Assembly (NCBI GenBank): GCA_964479445.1
Contig: CAYZMH010000001.1
Span: 186,001-250,000 of the forward strand
Direction of reading: 5' to 3'
Length of the DNA stretch: 64,000 nt
Source: CAYZMH01 sp964479445
Lineage (GTDB): Bacteria > Bacteroidota > Bacteroidia > Bacteroidales > GCA-2748055
Positions 1 through 7,930 of the stretch are shown here, piece after piece. A program made the translations under genes and the position numbers. Under the pieces are notes generated by a model, which searched no databases, was not told the DNA's origin, and saw nothing but the letters and a program-made list of their open reading frames with translations. Each line of letters begins with the position of its first letter. The first letter of the stretch is position 1.

Positions 1-112
1 GATGGTAAGCTGTCTCCTGGAAATAATGGGCCAAGCTTGTTAACCTGGCACGACCTTCCGGAGATACATCGAATGAAGCAATCCTGAATTTTTGGGAATA
101 AGTATCCTGCAT
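1..112 (-). CDS. Probable acyl-ACP thioesterase, N-terminal part only
   Basis: An ATG at 112 opens a frame that stays open to the window edge, giving about 37 residues that begin MQDTYSQKFRIASFDVSPEG and continue through a segment reading LTSLAHYFQETAYH. A short strand, then a 'D-x-x-G-R-x-x-L-x-x-L-x-x-Y-x-Q-E' helix, is how hotdog-fold acyl-ACP thioesterases (PF01643 type) of Bacteroidota begin. They release fatty acids from acyl carrier protein in the cytoplasm. It starts only 4 bp after the aroE stop, so it is probably co-transcribed as the last visible gene of that operon. Too little is present to see catalytic residues. The family assignment rests on pattern recognition of the N-terminus alone. 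Confidence 0.55.
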   Translation of the reverse strand, partial: MQDTYSQKFRIASFDVSPEGRARLTSLAHYFQETAYH

Positions 113-116
113 GTTG

Positions 117-890
117 TCAGTGTTCAGAAGAGTGGTTTAGCGTATCCTGCCGGTTCCATATTAGCCACGATGCTTCAGCCTGGTAGATCAGCATTTTTTT
201 GCCGTTTATGGTAGATGCACCACGGCTTCGTCCCTCTTTGAGAAATCGGGTCTCAGGCGGATTGTAGATGAGGTCAAACAAATAATGTTCAGGAGTAAGT
301 GCATCATAAGGTATACCGGGTACTTCTTCGGTATGGGGATACATACCCAGCGGTGTGGTGTTGACCACAAGGCGTGACGAAGTGATAATATCCTGTGTAA
401 GATCACTGTATGTGATAGTATCCGGCCCTCTTTTCCGGCTTACCTTTTGAATTTTTATATCGTTTTTTTTCAGAATATGAATTACAGCTTTTGATGCTCC
501 GCCGGTGCCAAGCACCAATGCTTTGGGTGGAAGCTCCGGAAGGTTTTCTAAAAGCGATTTCTCAAAACCGGTAGTGTCGGTGTTGTGCCCCACCAGGGCA
601 AGCATACCTGATCTCCTGCAAAAACAGATGGTATTAACCGCCCCGATAGCTCGTGCATCATCGCTTAGGGCGTCCAGGTACTTGATAACCTGCTCCTTAT
701 AAGGGATTGTTACATTGAGCCCTTTTAAGTTTTTTACAGAATGACATAAATTGTGAAATTCTTCTATGGTGGGGATTGGATAGTTTTCATAGCTCACACC
801 GGTCCTGTTTTCCCTGAGGAATTTCTCTTCAAAATAGGATTTTGAAAAACTGTGCTCCAGTGGGTATCCGATGAGTCCGTATCTCTCCAT
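117..890 (-). CDS. aroE: Shikimate dehydrogenase (NADP+)
   Basis: Reduces 3-dehydroshikimate to shikimate in the chorismate pathway. The 257-residue product shows the whole family signature: the shikimate-binding S-x-S segment near residues 14-16, NVTIPYK with the catalytic Lys at about 65, NTDTTGF with the catalytic Asp at about 105, the nucleotide loop GTGGASKAV near 129-136, NTTPLGM, and a C-terminal GKKMLIYQAEASW helix. The frame extends upstream to 983, but the extra residues are Asn/His-rich and unlike the family, so ATG 890 (MERYGLIGYP) is the start. It lies 28 bp after the DUF368 gene and just upstream of the probable thioesterase. Length is normal and nothing looks broken. Confidence 0.95.
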   Translation of the reverse strand: MERYGLIGYPLEHSFSKSYFEEKFLRENRTGVSYENYPIPTIEEFHNLCHSVKNLKGLNVTIPYKEQVIKYLDALSDDARAIGAVNTICFCRRSGMLALVGHNTDTTGFEKSLLENLPELPPKALVLGTGGASKAVIHILKKNDIKIQKVSRKRGPDTITYSDLTQDIITSSRLVVNTTPLGMYPHTEEVPGIPYDALTPEHYLFDLIYNPPETRFLKEGRSRGASTINGKKMLIYQAEASWLIWNRQDTLNHSSEH

Positions 891-918
891 AAAAAAATTC
901 CTGCAATGGTTGTTATTA

Positions 919-1872
919 TTATGATTCGTCCGGGGTACGGTTTGCTTCCGGGTTATTTCCCAGGCGCCGGGAGACCAATTCAATGGCGGTGATCAATACT
1001 ATACCGGCCGCCATCAATGCTATAGCCTCCCAGAACTGGTTTGAGGGATCACCCGGTGTTGGGATGATATTCTTCTCCAGCAATGGCTTTTCGTGGCCTT
1101 CGATCATAATGGTACTAACCGTCTTTTTCCATGGCCAGATTTTGTTCAGTGAGCCAATCATAAAGCCCGCCAGCACAGCTACAGTTACATCGTGGAATTT
1201 TTTTAGCAACCAGGAAAGCAATTTTGCAAAACTGATTAATCCTGCCACCGCTCCGAGCAACAGTAATAGAAGTGGAAATAATTCCAATTCATTCACCGCA
1301 TTGAGAGCAAACTGATATTTTCCCAGGAGCAACAGGATAAAACTTCCTGAAATTCCCGGCAGGATCATGGCACAACTGGCCAATGCCCCGGCGATAAAAA
1401 TAAACCAGGCAGATTCGGTAGTTTGTGCCGGGGTGATACTTGTAATATAGAACGCTGTTCCCACACCCGCCATGAGAGCTACCACTTTTGTGTAGTTCCA
1501 TGAATCTATCTTCCGTGCCACAATAAGAGAGGAGGCCACAATGAGACCGAAAAAGAAAGACCAGATGAGCGTGGGATAAGTGGTCAGCAAATGCTCCAGG
1601 ATTTGCGCCAGGGATACGACTGAGATCAGGACTCCCGTGAAAACAGCTATCAGGAAAGAACCATTGATGTGTCTCCAGAACGATCTCCATTTTCCCGTAA
1701 AAAAGAAACGTACTGCATGGCTGTCAAAAGAGCGTATGGCATGAACAAGCTCTTCATAGATGCCCGTTATAAAAGCAATCGTGCCCCCCGACACTCCCGG
1801 GACAACATCAGCAGCTCCCATGCCCATTCCCTTCAGGGAAGTTAGTAAATACTTATTGATTCTTTTGATCAC
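919..1872 (-). CDS. DUF368 family membrane protein (polyprenyl-phosphate transporter type)
   Basis: A polytopic membrane protein of about 317 residues. The N-terminal stretch GMGMGAADVVPGVSGGTIAF is the DUF368 hallmark, and an internal repeat reads ILPGISGSFILLLLGKY. The two P-G-(V/I)-S-G loops point to an inverted repeat fold. Members of this family have been reported to recycle undecaprenyl phosphate across the inner membrane (PopT). That role is inferred here from family membership. The open frame begins at 1953 inside the upstream gene. A GTG at 1872, 16 bp past the upstream stop, gives the usual short lead-in IKRINKYLLTSLKG and is the preferred start. ATGs at 1827 and 1821 would cut off that lead-in. 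Confidence 0.85.
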   Translation of the reverse strand: MIKRINKYLLTSLKGMGMGAADVVPGVSGGTIAFITGIYEELVHAIRSFDSHAVRFFFTGKWRSFWRHINGSFLIAVFTGVLISVVSLAQILEHLLTTYPTLIWSFFFGLIVASSLIVARKIDSWNYTKVVALMAGVGTAFYITSITPAQTTESAWFIFIAGALASCAMILPGISGSFILLLLGKYQFALNAVNELELFPLLLLLLGAVAGLISFAKLLSWLLKKFHDVTVAVLAGFMIGSLNKIWPWKKTVSTIMIEGHEKPLLEKNIIPTPGDPSNQFWEAIALMAAGIVLITAIELVSRRLGNNPEANRTPDES

Positions 1873-1888
1873 GTGCTTAAATGAGATG

Positions 1889-2674
1889 CTAGAGTTTACG
1901 ATCCTGAAATTGATCGGGCAGATAATCGAAGAAGGTATCTCCGCGCATGCCACATCGAAGTGCTTCCAATGCCACTACTTCGTGTGGAGCAATATTGCCG
2001 AGGCTGACATTGGCTCCTACCAGTTTAATAAACATTACCTGCTGCGCCTTATTGGGCGCTTCCCATATAACATCATCTACGGAGATATGTTTCATGATGG
2101 CGTCTATAAGATCTTTGTTTGCCGTACCATCTGCGTTGTAGATCCCAATAGTTCCCGATTCCCGTGCCTCGGCGATCACTTTCCAGGAACCGGCATCCAG
2201 TTCGGACTTCATATTTTGTACCCATACATCATTGGGAATAACCAATCCCTTTACTTTTGTACCGACCTCGGAGAGTACGGTTCGGTCGCTGGAAAGATCA
2301 GCTATGATATTCAATTTTTCTTCATGTTCCATTTTTATGGAACCATCGGATACCTCCACGGTATCCACCTCAAATTGATCAAGGAATCTTTTGTAGTGGT
2401 CCAGTTCATCTCTTACCGCAAACATTTCGAAAAGTGTTCCTCCAAAATAGACCCGCATGCCGGCACTCCTGTAGATGTTGATTTTTTCTTTCAATTGAGA
2501 AGTTACCAGGGCTGTTCCGAAACCAAGTTTTACCAGGTCAGTATAATCTCCGGCGGCATCGGAAAAATGCTCGGCCTCTTTTAAACTCAATCCTTTATCC
2601 ATCATCATGGTAAGTCCTTTATCACGTTCTTTCTCCGAACGTTGGGGAATGTGGGATATGGGAAAATTCAGCAT
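1889..2674 (-). CDS. Phosphosulfolactate synthase-like protein (ComA family)
   Basis: A 261-residue TIM-barrel protein matching the ComA family (PF02679). It has the N-terminal RSEKERDKGLTMMMDKGLSL segment, DLVKLGFGTALV near 46-57, GGTLFEMF, VEVSDGS, SEVGTK, and ANVSLGNI near the C-terminus. In methanogens ComA adds sulfite to phosphoenolpyruvate to start coenzyme M synthesis. Bacterial homologues make (phospho)sulfolactate or have unknown roles. No other coenzyme M gene is visible here, so coenzyme M synthesis is unlikely. Supply of a sulfonate such as sulfolactate or cysteate is a possible role but is only inference. It sits 5 bp after the TPR gene and 16 bp before the DUF368 gene, in an evident operon. 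Confidence 0.85.
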   Translation of the reverse strand: MLNFPISHIPQRSEKERDKGLTMMMDKGLSLKEAEHFSDAAGDYTDLVKLGFGTALVTSQLKEKINIYRSAGMRVYFGGTLFEMFAVRDELDHYKRFLDQFEVDTVEVSDGSIKMEHEEKLNIIADLSSDRTVLSEVGTKVKGLVIPNDVWVQNMKSELDAGSWKVIAEARESGTIGIYNADGTANKDLIDAIMKHISVDDVIWEAPNKAQQVMFIKLVGANVSLGNIAPHEVVALEALRCGMRGDTFFDYLPDQFQDRKL

Positions 2675-2679
2675 AATCG

Positions 2680-4089
2680 TCAGGATTTATACTTATTGAT
2701 GATTGCACGTATATCAGGCTCCTGCAAAGGAGCAGGGATATAATATTCGAATTCGGTATAAACGGTATCGCTGATTGATAAGGCACGTTTGAGGAAAGAA
2801 ATTCCCAGCTTCTCATTCCCGCTTTTAATATGGGCTACAGCCAGCTTAACCGCAATATTCTCATCCCCTGAAAAATGAGTATAAGCCTCCCGGAGCACGG
2901 GGATTACTTTATCAAACATACCTTCCTGGAGCATCAGGCCGGTAAGCCCCATCCAGGCTTCCCTGTCATCCGGATCTTTCTTCGTTACGTGTTTAAAGCA
3001 CGTAATAGCTTCCTTGTTCATGCCGGCTTCTTCGTATATATAGCCGAGGTTAAGCCAGTAATCCAGGTTCTTATTATCAAATTCAAGGGCTTTCAATATG
3101 TAGGCAATGGCTTCTTTATAGGTGTTTTTATGATAGTAGATCATTCCGGCACCAAACCACCCTTCTGCGTCGGTATTATCTATCTCTATCACCTTTTTGT
3201 AAGTCTCCAGGGCCTCTTCGTAACGACCAAGGTGTTCATAGCAATCACCCAGGTAGCAGATTGCCTGTGTATTGTCCGTCTCTATTTCAATGAATTCATG
3301 AAATGATTCGGCCGCTTTGTCGTATCGGTCCAGGCTTGCCCATGCATTGGCCTTATTGAAATAGGCAGATGCATAATCAGGATTGAGAGCAATGGAATAG
3401 TCATACGCTTCAATTGCCTGTCGGTACTGTTTCAGCTTAAATAAAACCACCCCCAGGTTATACCATACATTCTCCGAAAACGGATCGATATCCAGGTACC
3501 TGTTATAGAACCCGATACTATCCTCATACCTGTACACCCTTTCATGGAAGTACCCCAGGTCATATAGAACGGAAAGGCTGTCGGGACTTATTTCCAGGGC
3601 CTGATTGAGATATTTTATGGCTAATTTAAAATGCCGGGCATTCTCAAATGCAATGGAGATATTGATCAATGCATCAAATACATCATCGGTGGCAATGGAA
3701 AGTGCGTGGTCAAAACTCTTTTCCGCTTCTTTGTGCTTGCCGCTAAGGCACAGGGCTGTACCCGTCAGGAAATGAAATTCTGAATTGGCATGCTCCCAGG
3801 CAGGAATCTCTTTTAACACTGAAAGAGCCTTTCTGGATTTGCCCTGTTCGATATGTATATGAACGATCTTGTACTTGATCTCCACCGATGCAGGATGCTG
3901 ACTTGATCCTAACTCGGCTGCTTTATTGGCCTCTTCAAACTCAAAATCATCCAGAAAGTAATCGATGATCTGCTCGAATTCCTCTACATCAAAGAAAGCA
4001 GAAATGGTTCCGTTTTTTAGCTTCTCATATTTTTGCAATAGCATCCTGAACTCATCGCTCTCGTAAACCGGCTCTCTGAAATCACTCAT
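2680..4089 (-). CDS. Tetratricopeptide repeat protein
   Basis: A 469-residue protein with no signal peptide. After an acidic N-terminal region of about 60 residues it is built almost entirely from 34-residue TPR units. Repeats such as ENVWYNLGVVLFKLKQYRQA, SAYFNKANAWASLDRYDKAA, DYWLNLGYIYEEAGMNKEA and EAWMGLTGLMLQEGMFDKV occur through residues 100-430. TPR arrays are protein-interaction scaffolds and no enzymatic motif is present. The start is ATG 4089, because the codon before it in frame is only a TTG. It is the first gene of the minus-strand operon leading to the ComA-like, DUF368 and aroE genes, with a good promoter element just upstream. The function is unknown. Confidence 0.9.
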   Translation of the reverse strand: MSDFREPVYESDEFRMLLQKYEKLKNGTISAFFDVEEFEQIIDYFLDDFEFEEANKAAELGSSQHPASVEIKYKIVHIHIEQGKSRKALSVLKEIPAWEHANSEFHFLTGTALCLSGKHKEAEKSFDHALSIATDDVFDALINISIAFENARHFKLAIKYLNQALEISPDSLSVLYDLGYFHERVYRYEDSIGFYNRYLDIDPFSENVWYNLGVVLFKLKQYRQAIEAYDYSIALNPDYASAYFNKANAWASLDRYDKAAESFHEFIEIETDNTQAICYLGDCYEHLGRYEEALETYKKVIEIDNTDAEGWFGAGMIYYHKNTYKEAIAYILKALEFDNKNLDYWLNLGYIYEEAGMNKEAITCFKHVTKKDPDDREAWMGLTGLMLQEGMFDKVIPVLREAYTHFSGDENIAVKLAVAHIKSGNEKLGISFLKRALSISDTVYTEFEYYIPAPLQEPDIRAIINKYKS

Positions 4090-4110
4090 CAATTATGATT
4101 TATGAATGTG

Positions 4111-4118
4111 CAAAGATA
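4111..4118 (-). promoter_or_regulatory. Bacteroidota -7 promoter element (TATCTTTG)
   Basis: On the minus strand this reads TATCTTTG, an exact TAnnTTTG match, 22 bp before the ATG of the TPR gene. No clear -33 TTTG is seen at 19-21 bp. It likely drives the operon running down to position 1. Confidence 0.55.
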
Positions 4119-4265
4119 TAAATAATGAAACGCAATTATTCTCCCCTGGTAATAATTAACGTTCTTTTCAGGTTGTTCCCCGGTACAAATATAGAGATCG
4201 GAAGGGACGGACCAAAGTAATATGGGCCTGCTGTTCTTAAAGTAATTAACAATGTTGTAAAAACA

Positions 4266-4324
4266 AGGTGCGCAGGTCCTGATATACCAGATTGCCTACT
4301 TTCCATCATGGACCTTGCGCACCT
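4266..4324 (-). terminator. Long-stem hairpin 3' of the envelope protein gene
   Basis: Arms 4266-4279 and 4310-4324 are complementary over 14 bp with one bulged base (core GGTGCGCA/TGCGCACC plus GGTCC/GGACC), around a 30-nt loop. On the minus strand the stem begins 24 bp after the stop of the gene at 4349-5083 and is followed by TTGTTTTTAC. This fits an intrinsic terminator with an unusually long loop. A small RNA or mRNA 3' structure is also possible. Confidence 0.55.
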
Positions 4325-4348
4325 CTTGGGAGAAAAACAGGTATTCGC

Positions 4349-5083
4349 TTAATCAAGGAAGATCCCCATCCTTATTTCAAGCCTGCGGTATAGATCTGTA
4401 TACTGGTATTTATCATCATTGTAATCAAATTTTTCCGTGTACTGGTTCTTCATATACCTGTACAGGATATTTACATACCATTCATGACTCCCACCCGATG
4501 CCAGTTTCAGACCAAGTCCGGCCGTTGCACCCCATCCTCCTTTGTAAATATATTCCACGTAATCAAAAGAGTTGCTACTCTTCAGGGGCATGAAATAACC
4601 TCCCCTGAACAGCAGGGATGGCCTTATACCTGAGCTGAACAGGTCGTATTCCAGTTCAAGCAGCAAGGGAAGATGATTCACCCGGAGGAATTCCATGCCG
4701 GCAGAGAGTCCGGTATATAATCCGAAATTATTCCTGTACCCCGAACCAACAAGGATGGAGAATGGAGCAACGTGTTCATTATCTCTCGACCCGGCCAGAA
4801 AACCGACAGTGGTATGAAGGTTCCACCCGTTATGATAATCATACAGGAGGATTTTCCCATGATCCCGGGCGGTTTTTGAAATGTAATCAACCTCTTCCAT
4901 GGGGAATACCCACCGGTTACCGCATCGATCGGAGATTGTAACGGATACATCCGTTTTAAGCTCAACGATTTCGCCTTTTATCTCGGATCCCGATTTAAGA
5001 ACGACTTTATCGTTTTGCTGGGAAAACAGCTGAAGGGAAAGACAAACAAGCACCATACCTGTCCAAATGCTCCGTTTTTTCAT
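4349..5083 (-). CDS. Putative outer-membrane beta-barrel protein, unknown function
   Basis: A 244-residue exported protein. MKKRSIWTGMVLVCLSLQLF followed by SQQ is a clear signal peptide with cleavage near residue 21. Residues 25-75 form a small N-terminal domain (VVLKSGSEIKGEIVELKTD) that resembles sequences found in many Bacteroidota surface proteins. The rest alternates aromatic and polar residues in strand-like segments (HTTVGFLAGSR, NFGLYTGLSAGMEFL, WYVNILYRYM) and ends RLEIRMGIFLD, as expected for a small barrel. I cannot name the family. It is divergent from the LVIVD lipoprotein gene across a 108-bp gap and is followed by a hairpin terminator. Confidence 0.7.
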   Translation of the reverse strand: MKKRSIWTGMVLVCLSLQLFSQQNDKVVLKSGSEIKGEIVELKTDVSVTISDRCGNRWVFPMEEVDYISKTARDHGKILLYDYHNGWNLHTTVGFLAGSRDNEHVAPFSILVGSGYRNNFGLYTGLSAGMEFLRVNHLPLLLELEYDLFSSGIRPSLLFRGGYFMPLKSSNSFDYVEYIYKGGWGATAGLGLKLASGGSHEWYVNILYRYMKNQYTEKFDYNDDKYQYTDLYRRLEIRMGIFLD

Positions 5084-5133
5084 AGGAATTCAGTTATCAG
5101 GATTTATTATGAGGATGAAAAACATCCCCAAGG

Positions 5134-5153
5134 GGTTGCGTAATCACGCAACC
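5134..5153. repeat. Perfect 8-bp dyad in a divergent promoter gap
   Basis: GGTTGCGT-AATC-ACGCAACC is an 8-bp perfect inverted repeat with a 4-nt centre. It lies 50 bp from the minus-strand gene start at 5083 and 38 bp from the plus-strand start at 5192. It could be a repressor operator or a short leader hairpin. No T-run follows it on either strand, so it is not an obvious terminator. Confidence 0.45.
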
Positions 5154-5191
5154 GATGAACCGGTCGTTGCATCCTGAATAAAACATACAAA

Positions 5192-6475
5192 ATGAAACGC
5201 AAACCGCTGTCATTTGTCCTGCTTTTGGTCCTTATTGTTATTCTTGGTTCATGCGAAGATCGCCGGTTCCAGACACTGACTGCCAATGTGCCCATTTATA
5301 TTTCCTGGGATGAATTGAGGAGTTCTTATGGGTTCGATGCATCCAGACCTATTGAAAAGCCGGGTAAGATCTACTTTAAAGGTCAGGTCGTGTATATTAA
5401 TGAATACCTTGAGGGAGTTCACCTGGTGGATATTTCAAACCCGGGTGATCCGCAGAAGATAGGATTCATTAACGTACCTGGAAATATTGATATAGCGATC
5501 AAAGACTCCGTGCTCTTCCTGGATAGTTATACCGACCTGCTGCTTGTAGATATATCGGATCCCCGGTCTCCGGAAAAGATCAAGCGTGTGGAGGATGTGT
5601 TTGAATACACCCTTCCTGAGTATGATATTGATTATCCCCTTGCAACGATTGAAGAAGAAAAAGGGGTAGTTATCGGATGGGAAGTGAAACGGCATACCCA
5701 GGAAATTCAGCAGCAACCGGTTATATGGCCTTTCTATGAATACCGGATGGATGCCTCTTCCCTAATGTCTTCAGTCCAGCCCGGGGGAGGTTCAGCTTAT
5801 GGTGTGGCAGGTTCCATGGCACGATTTCTTACGCATGAGGAGTATCTTTATGTACTTGACCAGGAGAGCAGGTTGAAAGTGCTCGAGATTTCAGACATTG
5901 ATAATCCGTTAATAGTCAGGGAGAAGCATGTTGGATGGGGACTGGAAACATTGTTCATTCAGGACGCTTACCTTTACATCGGCTCCAGGCAAGGTCTCTA
6001 CATACTGGACATATCCGATCCGGGGAAACCTCACCAAACCTCTATGTACAGACATATAACCAGTTGTGATCCCGTGGTGGTTCAGGATAATATAGCGTAT
6101 GTAACCCTCCGTTCCGGAAATCTTTGCGGTGGCACTGAAAACCTGCTTGAGATTATCGATATCCAGGATAAATATAATCCTGAAAAAATTACCTCCTACC
6201 CTATGACGAAGCCTTATGGATTGGGTGTCAGGAACCAGTTGCTATTTGTTTGCGAGGGAGAGCATGGATTGGGAATCTATGATGCAAGTGATCTGAATCA
6301 TATTAAAGAGAACCGGATTGCACTCTTCGGGGAGATTGAAGCAACCGATGTGATTCCAATGGATACATTGCTCTTCACCATTGGCGACAGTGGGTTCTAT
6401 ATATATGATTTTTCTGATGCCCAGGAGATTTTCTTATTGAGCAAAATCGAGGTTGATCGTTCGGAACCGGTATAA
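5192..6475 (+). CDS. LVIVD-repeat lipoprotein
   Basis: A 427-residue exported lipoprotein. The N-terminus KRKPLSFVLLLVLIVILGSC ends in a lipobox (LGSC) with lipidated Cys at 21. The mature part contains repeated LVIVD units, each a strand pair ending in 'L-x-V-x-D-I-S-(D/N)-P': GVHLVDISNPGDPQKI near 75, LLLVDISDPRSPEKI near 115, KVLEISDIDNPLIV near 230, LYILDISDPGKP near 270, LEIIDIQDKYNPEKI near 315 and GIYDASDL near 360. These form a beta-propeller of the choice-of-anchor/LVIVD type. Function is unknown, and a surface-exposed binding role is plausible. It is transcribed away from the barrel protein gene and ends 94 bp before ffh. Confidence 0.85.
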   Translation: MKRKPLSFVLLLVLIVILGSCEDRRFQTLTANVPIYISWDELRSSYGFDASRPIEKPGKIYFKGQVVYINEYLEGVHLVDISNPGDPQKIGFINVPGNIDIAIKDSVLFLDSYTDLLLVDISDPRSPEKIKRVEDVFEYTLPEYDIDYPLATIEEEKGVVIGWEVKRHTQEIQQQPVIWPFYEYRMDASSLMSSVQPGGGSAYGVAGSMARFLTHEEYLYVLDQESRLKVLEISDIDNPLIVREKHVGWGLETLFIQDAYLYIGSRQGLYILDISDPGKPHQTSMYRHITSCDPVVVQDNIAYVTLRSGNLCGGTENLLEIIDIQDKYNPEKITSYPMTKPYGLGVRNQLLFVCEGEHGLGIYDASDLNHIKENRIALFGEIEATDVIPMDTLLFTIGDSGFYIYDFSDAQEIFLLSKIEVDRSEPV

Positions 6476-6539
6476 TTTCCTGTTTGATAAAAGAGCTATT
6501 GAAGCTGAACCGGGGTTTTAAACTTTAGGGTTTTTTGTC

Positions 6540-6547
6540 TACTTTTG
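6540..6547 (+). promoter_or_regulatory. Bacteroidota -7 promoter element (TACTTTTG)
   Basis: Exact TAnnTTTG match 22 bp upstream of the ffh ATG. An upstream TTTT at 6516-6519 has a plausible 20-bp spacing but only partly matches TTTG. Likely promoter for ffh-folD. Confidence 0.55.
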
Positions 6548-6569
6548 TGCCAGAAAATCAAGGACGGTT

Positions 6570-7910
6570 ATGTTTGAGAGTTTATCGGAACGTTTAGAAC
6601 GATCTTTTAAAATTTTAAAAGGTCAGGGAAGTATTTCTGAGGTCAATGTAGCTGAAACCCTGAAAGATGTACGTCGGGCATTGCTGGATGCAGACGTTAA
6701 CTTCAAGATAGCCAAACAGTTTACTGATGAAGTAAAAGAGGAGGCACTGGGTCAGAAGATACTCAGCTCGGTGAAACCCAACCAGATGATGGTTAAAATC
6801 GTCCATGATAAGTTGGCCGATTTGATGGGTGCCGAGAGTGTAGAGGTCGATCTTAAAGGGAATCCCTCTGTGATACTTGTGGCTGGTTTGCAGGGGTCCG
6901 GGAAAACCACTTTTTCGGGCAAGCTGGCCAATCATTTGAAAAGCAAAAAAGGACAACAGCCCCTTCTTGTTGCCGGTGACGTGTATCGTCCCGCTGCTAT
7001 AGATCAGCTAAAGGTACTTGGAGATCAGATACAGGTGCCCGTTTATACGGAAGATGGTAATAAAAATCCCGTAAAAATCGCAAAGCAAGCGATCAGGCAT
7101 GCCAGGGAGAAGGGATTGAATACGGTTATTATCGATACCGCCGGTCGCCTGGCCATCGATGAAGATATGATGAAGGAAATTGCTGCCATAAAAAGTGCAG
7201 TCAATCCTCATGAAGTTCTTTTCGTGGTTGACTCAATGACCGGTCAGGATGCAGTAAATACAGCCAGAGAGTTTAACAGCAGGCTCGATTTTGACGGGGT
7301 TGTCCTTACCAAGCTGGATGGTGACACCCGCGGTGGTGCAGCACTATCCATCAGGAAGGTGGTTGATAAACCCATCAAATTTGTGGGAACCGGAGAGAAA
7401 CTGGATGCCCTGGATGTATTCTACCCAAAGCGGATGGCAGACCGAATACTGGGTATGGGAGATATTGTCTCCCTGGTTGAAAAAGCCCAGGAACAATATG
7501 ATTCTGACCAGGCTCGCAAGATCCAGAAAAAGCTTGCCAAGAATCAATTTGATTTCAATGATTTCATGAGCCAGATTCAGCAGATCAAAAAAATGGGAAA
7601 TGTAAAAGATCTGGCAGCCATGATTCCCGGTATGGGTAAAGCTCTCAAGAACATGGATCTGGATGATGATGCTTTTTCGGGAATTGAAGCCATCATCAAC
7701 TCCATGACACCAGAAGAGCGCAGCAATCCGTCCCTTCTGAACGGAAGCAGGAGAGCCCGAATTGCCAGTGGCAGCGGTACATCGGTTACCGAAATAAACC
7801 GATTGGTTAAGCAGTTTGACCAGACCCGCAAGATGATGCGCACCATGACTTCAGGCAAGAGCAAAGGAATGAGCCAGGCGGCTATGAATAACATGATGCG
7901 TAAAGGATAA
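6570..7910 (+). CDS. ffh: Signal recognition particle GTPase Ffh
   Basis: The protein subunit of the bacterial SRP, which binds 4.5S RNA and hydrophobic signal sequences and docks ribosomes to FtsY. The 446-residue product has the N domain (residues 1-95), then the SRP GTPase domain with GLQGSGKTT near 106-114, RPAAIDQL, DTAGRL near 190, and TKLDGDTRGGAAL near 250. A methionine-rich M domain follows with MSQIQQIKKMGNVKDLAAMI, SMTPEER, SRRARIASGSGTSV and a C-terminus rich in Met (KMMRTMTSGKSKGMSQAAMN). The length is standard and the gene is complete. folD follows after 20 bp, so the two are probably transcribed together. Confidence 0.98.
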   Translation: MFESLSERLERSFKILKGQGSISEVNVAETLKDVRRALLDADVNFKIAKQFTDEVKEEALGQKILSSVKPNQMMVKIVHDKLADLMGAESVEVDLKGNPSVILVAGLQGSGKTTFSGKLANHLKSKKGQQPLLVAGDVYRPAAIDQLKVLGDQIQVPVYTEDGNKNPVKIAKQAIRHAREKGLNTVIIDTAGRLAIDEDMMKEIAAIKSAVNPHEVLFVVDSMTGQDAVNTAREFNSRLDFDGVVLTKLDGDTRGGAALSIRKVVDKPIKFVGTGEKLDALDVFYPKRMADRILGMGDIVSLVEKAQEQYDSDQARKIQKKLAKNQFDFNDFMSQIQQIKKMGNVKDLAAMIPGMGKALKNMDLDDDAFSGIEAIINSMTPEERSNPSLLNGSRRARIASGSGTSVTEINRLVKQFDQTRKMMRTMTSGKSKGMSQAAMNNMMRKG

Positions 7911-7930
7911 CCCCAAATTTGTACTATACC

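Noticed and set aside
1760..2584. 274-codon plus-strand frame opposite the ComA-like gene
   Set aside because: Antisense to two well-supported genes, with no recognisable domain.
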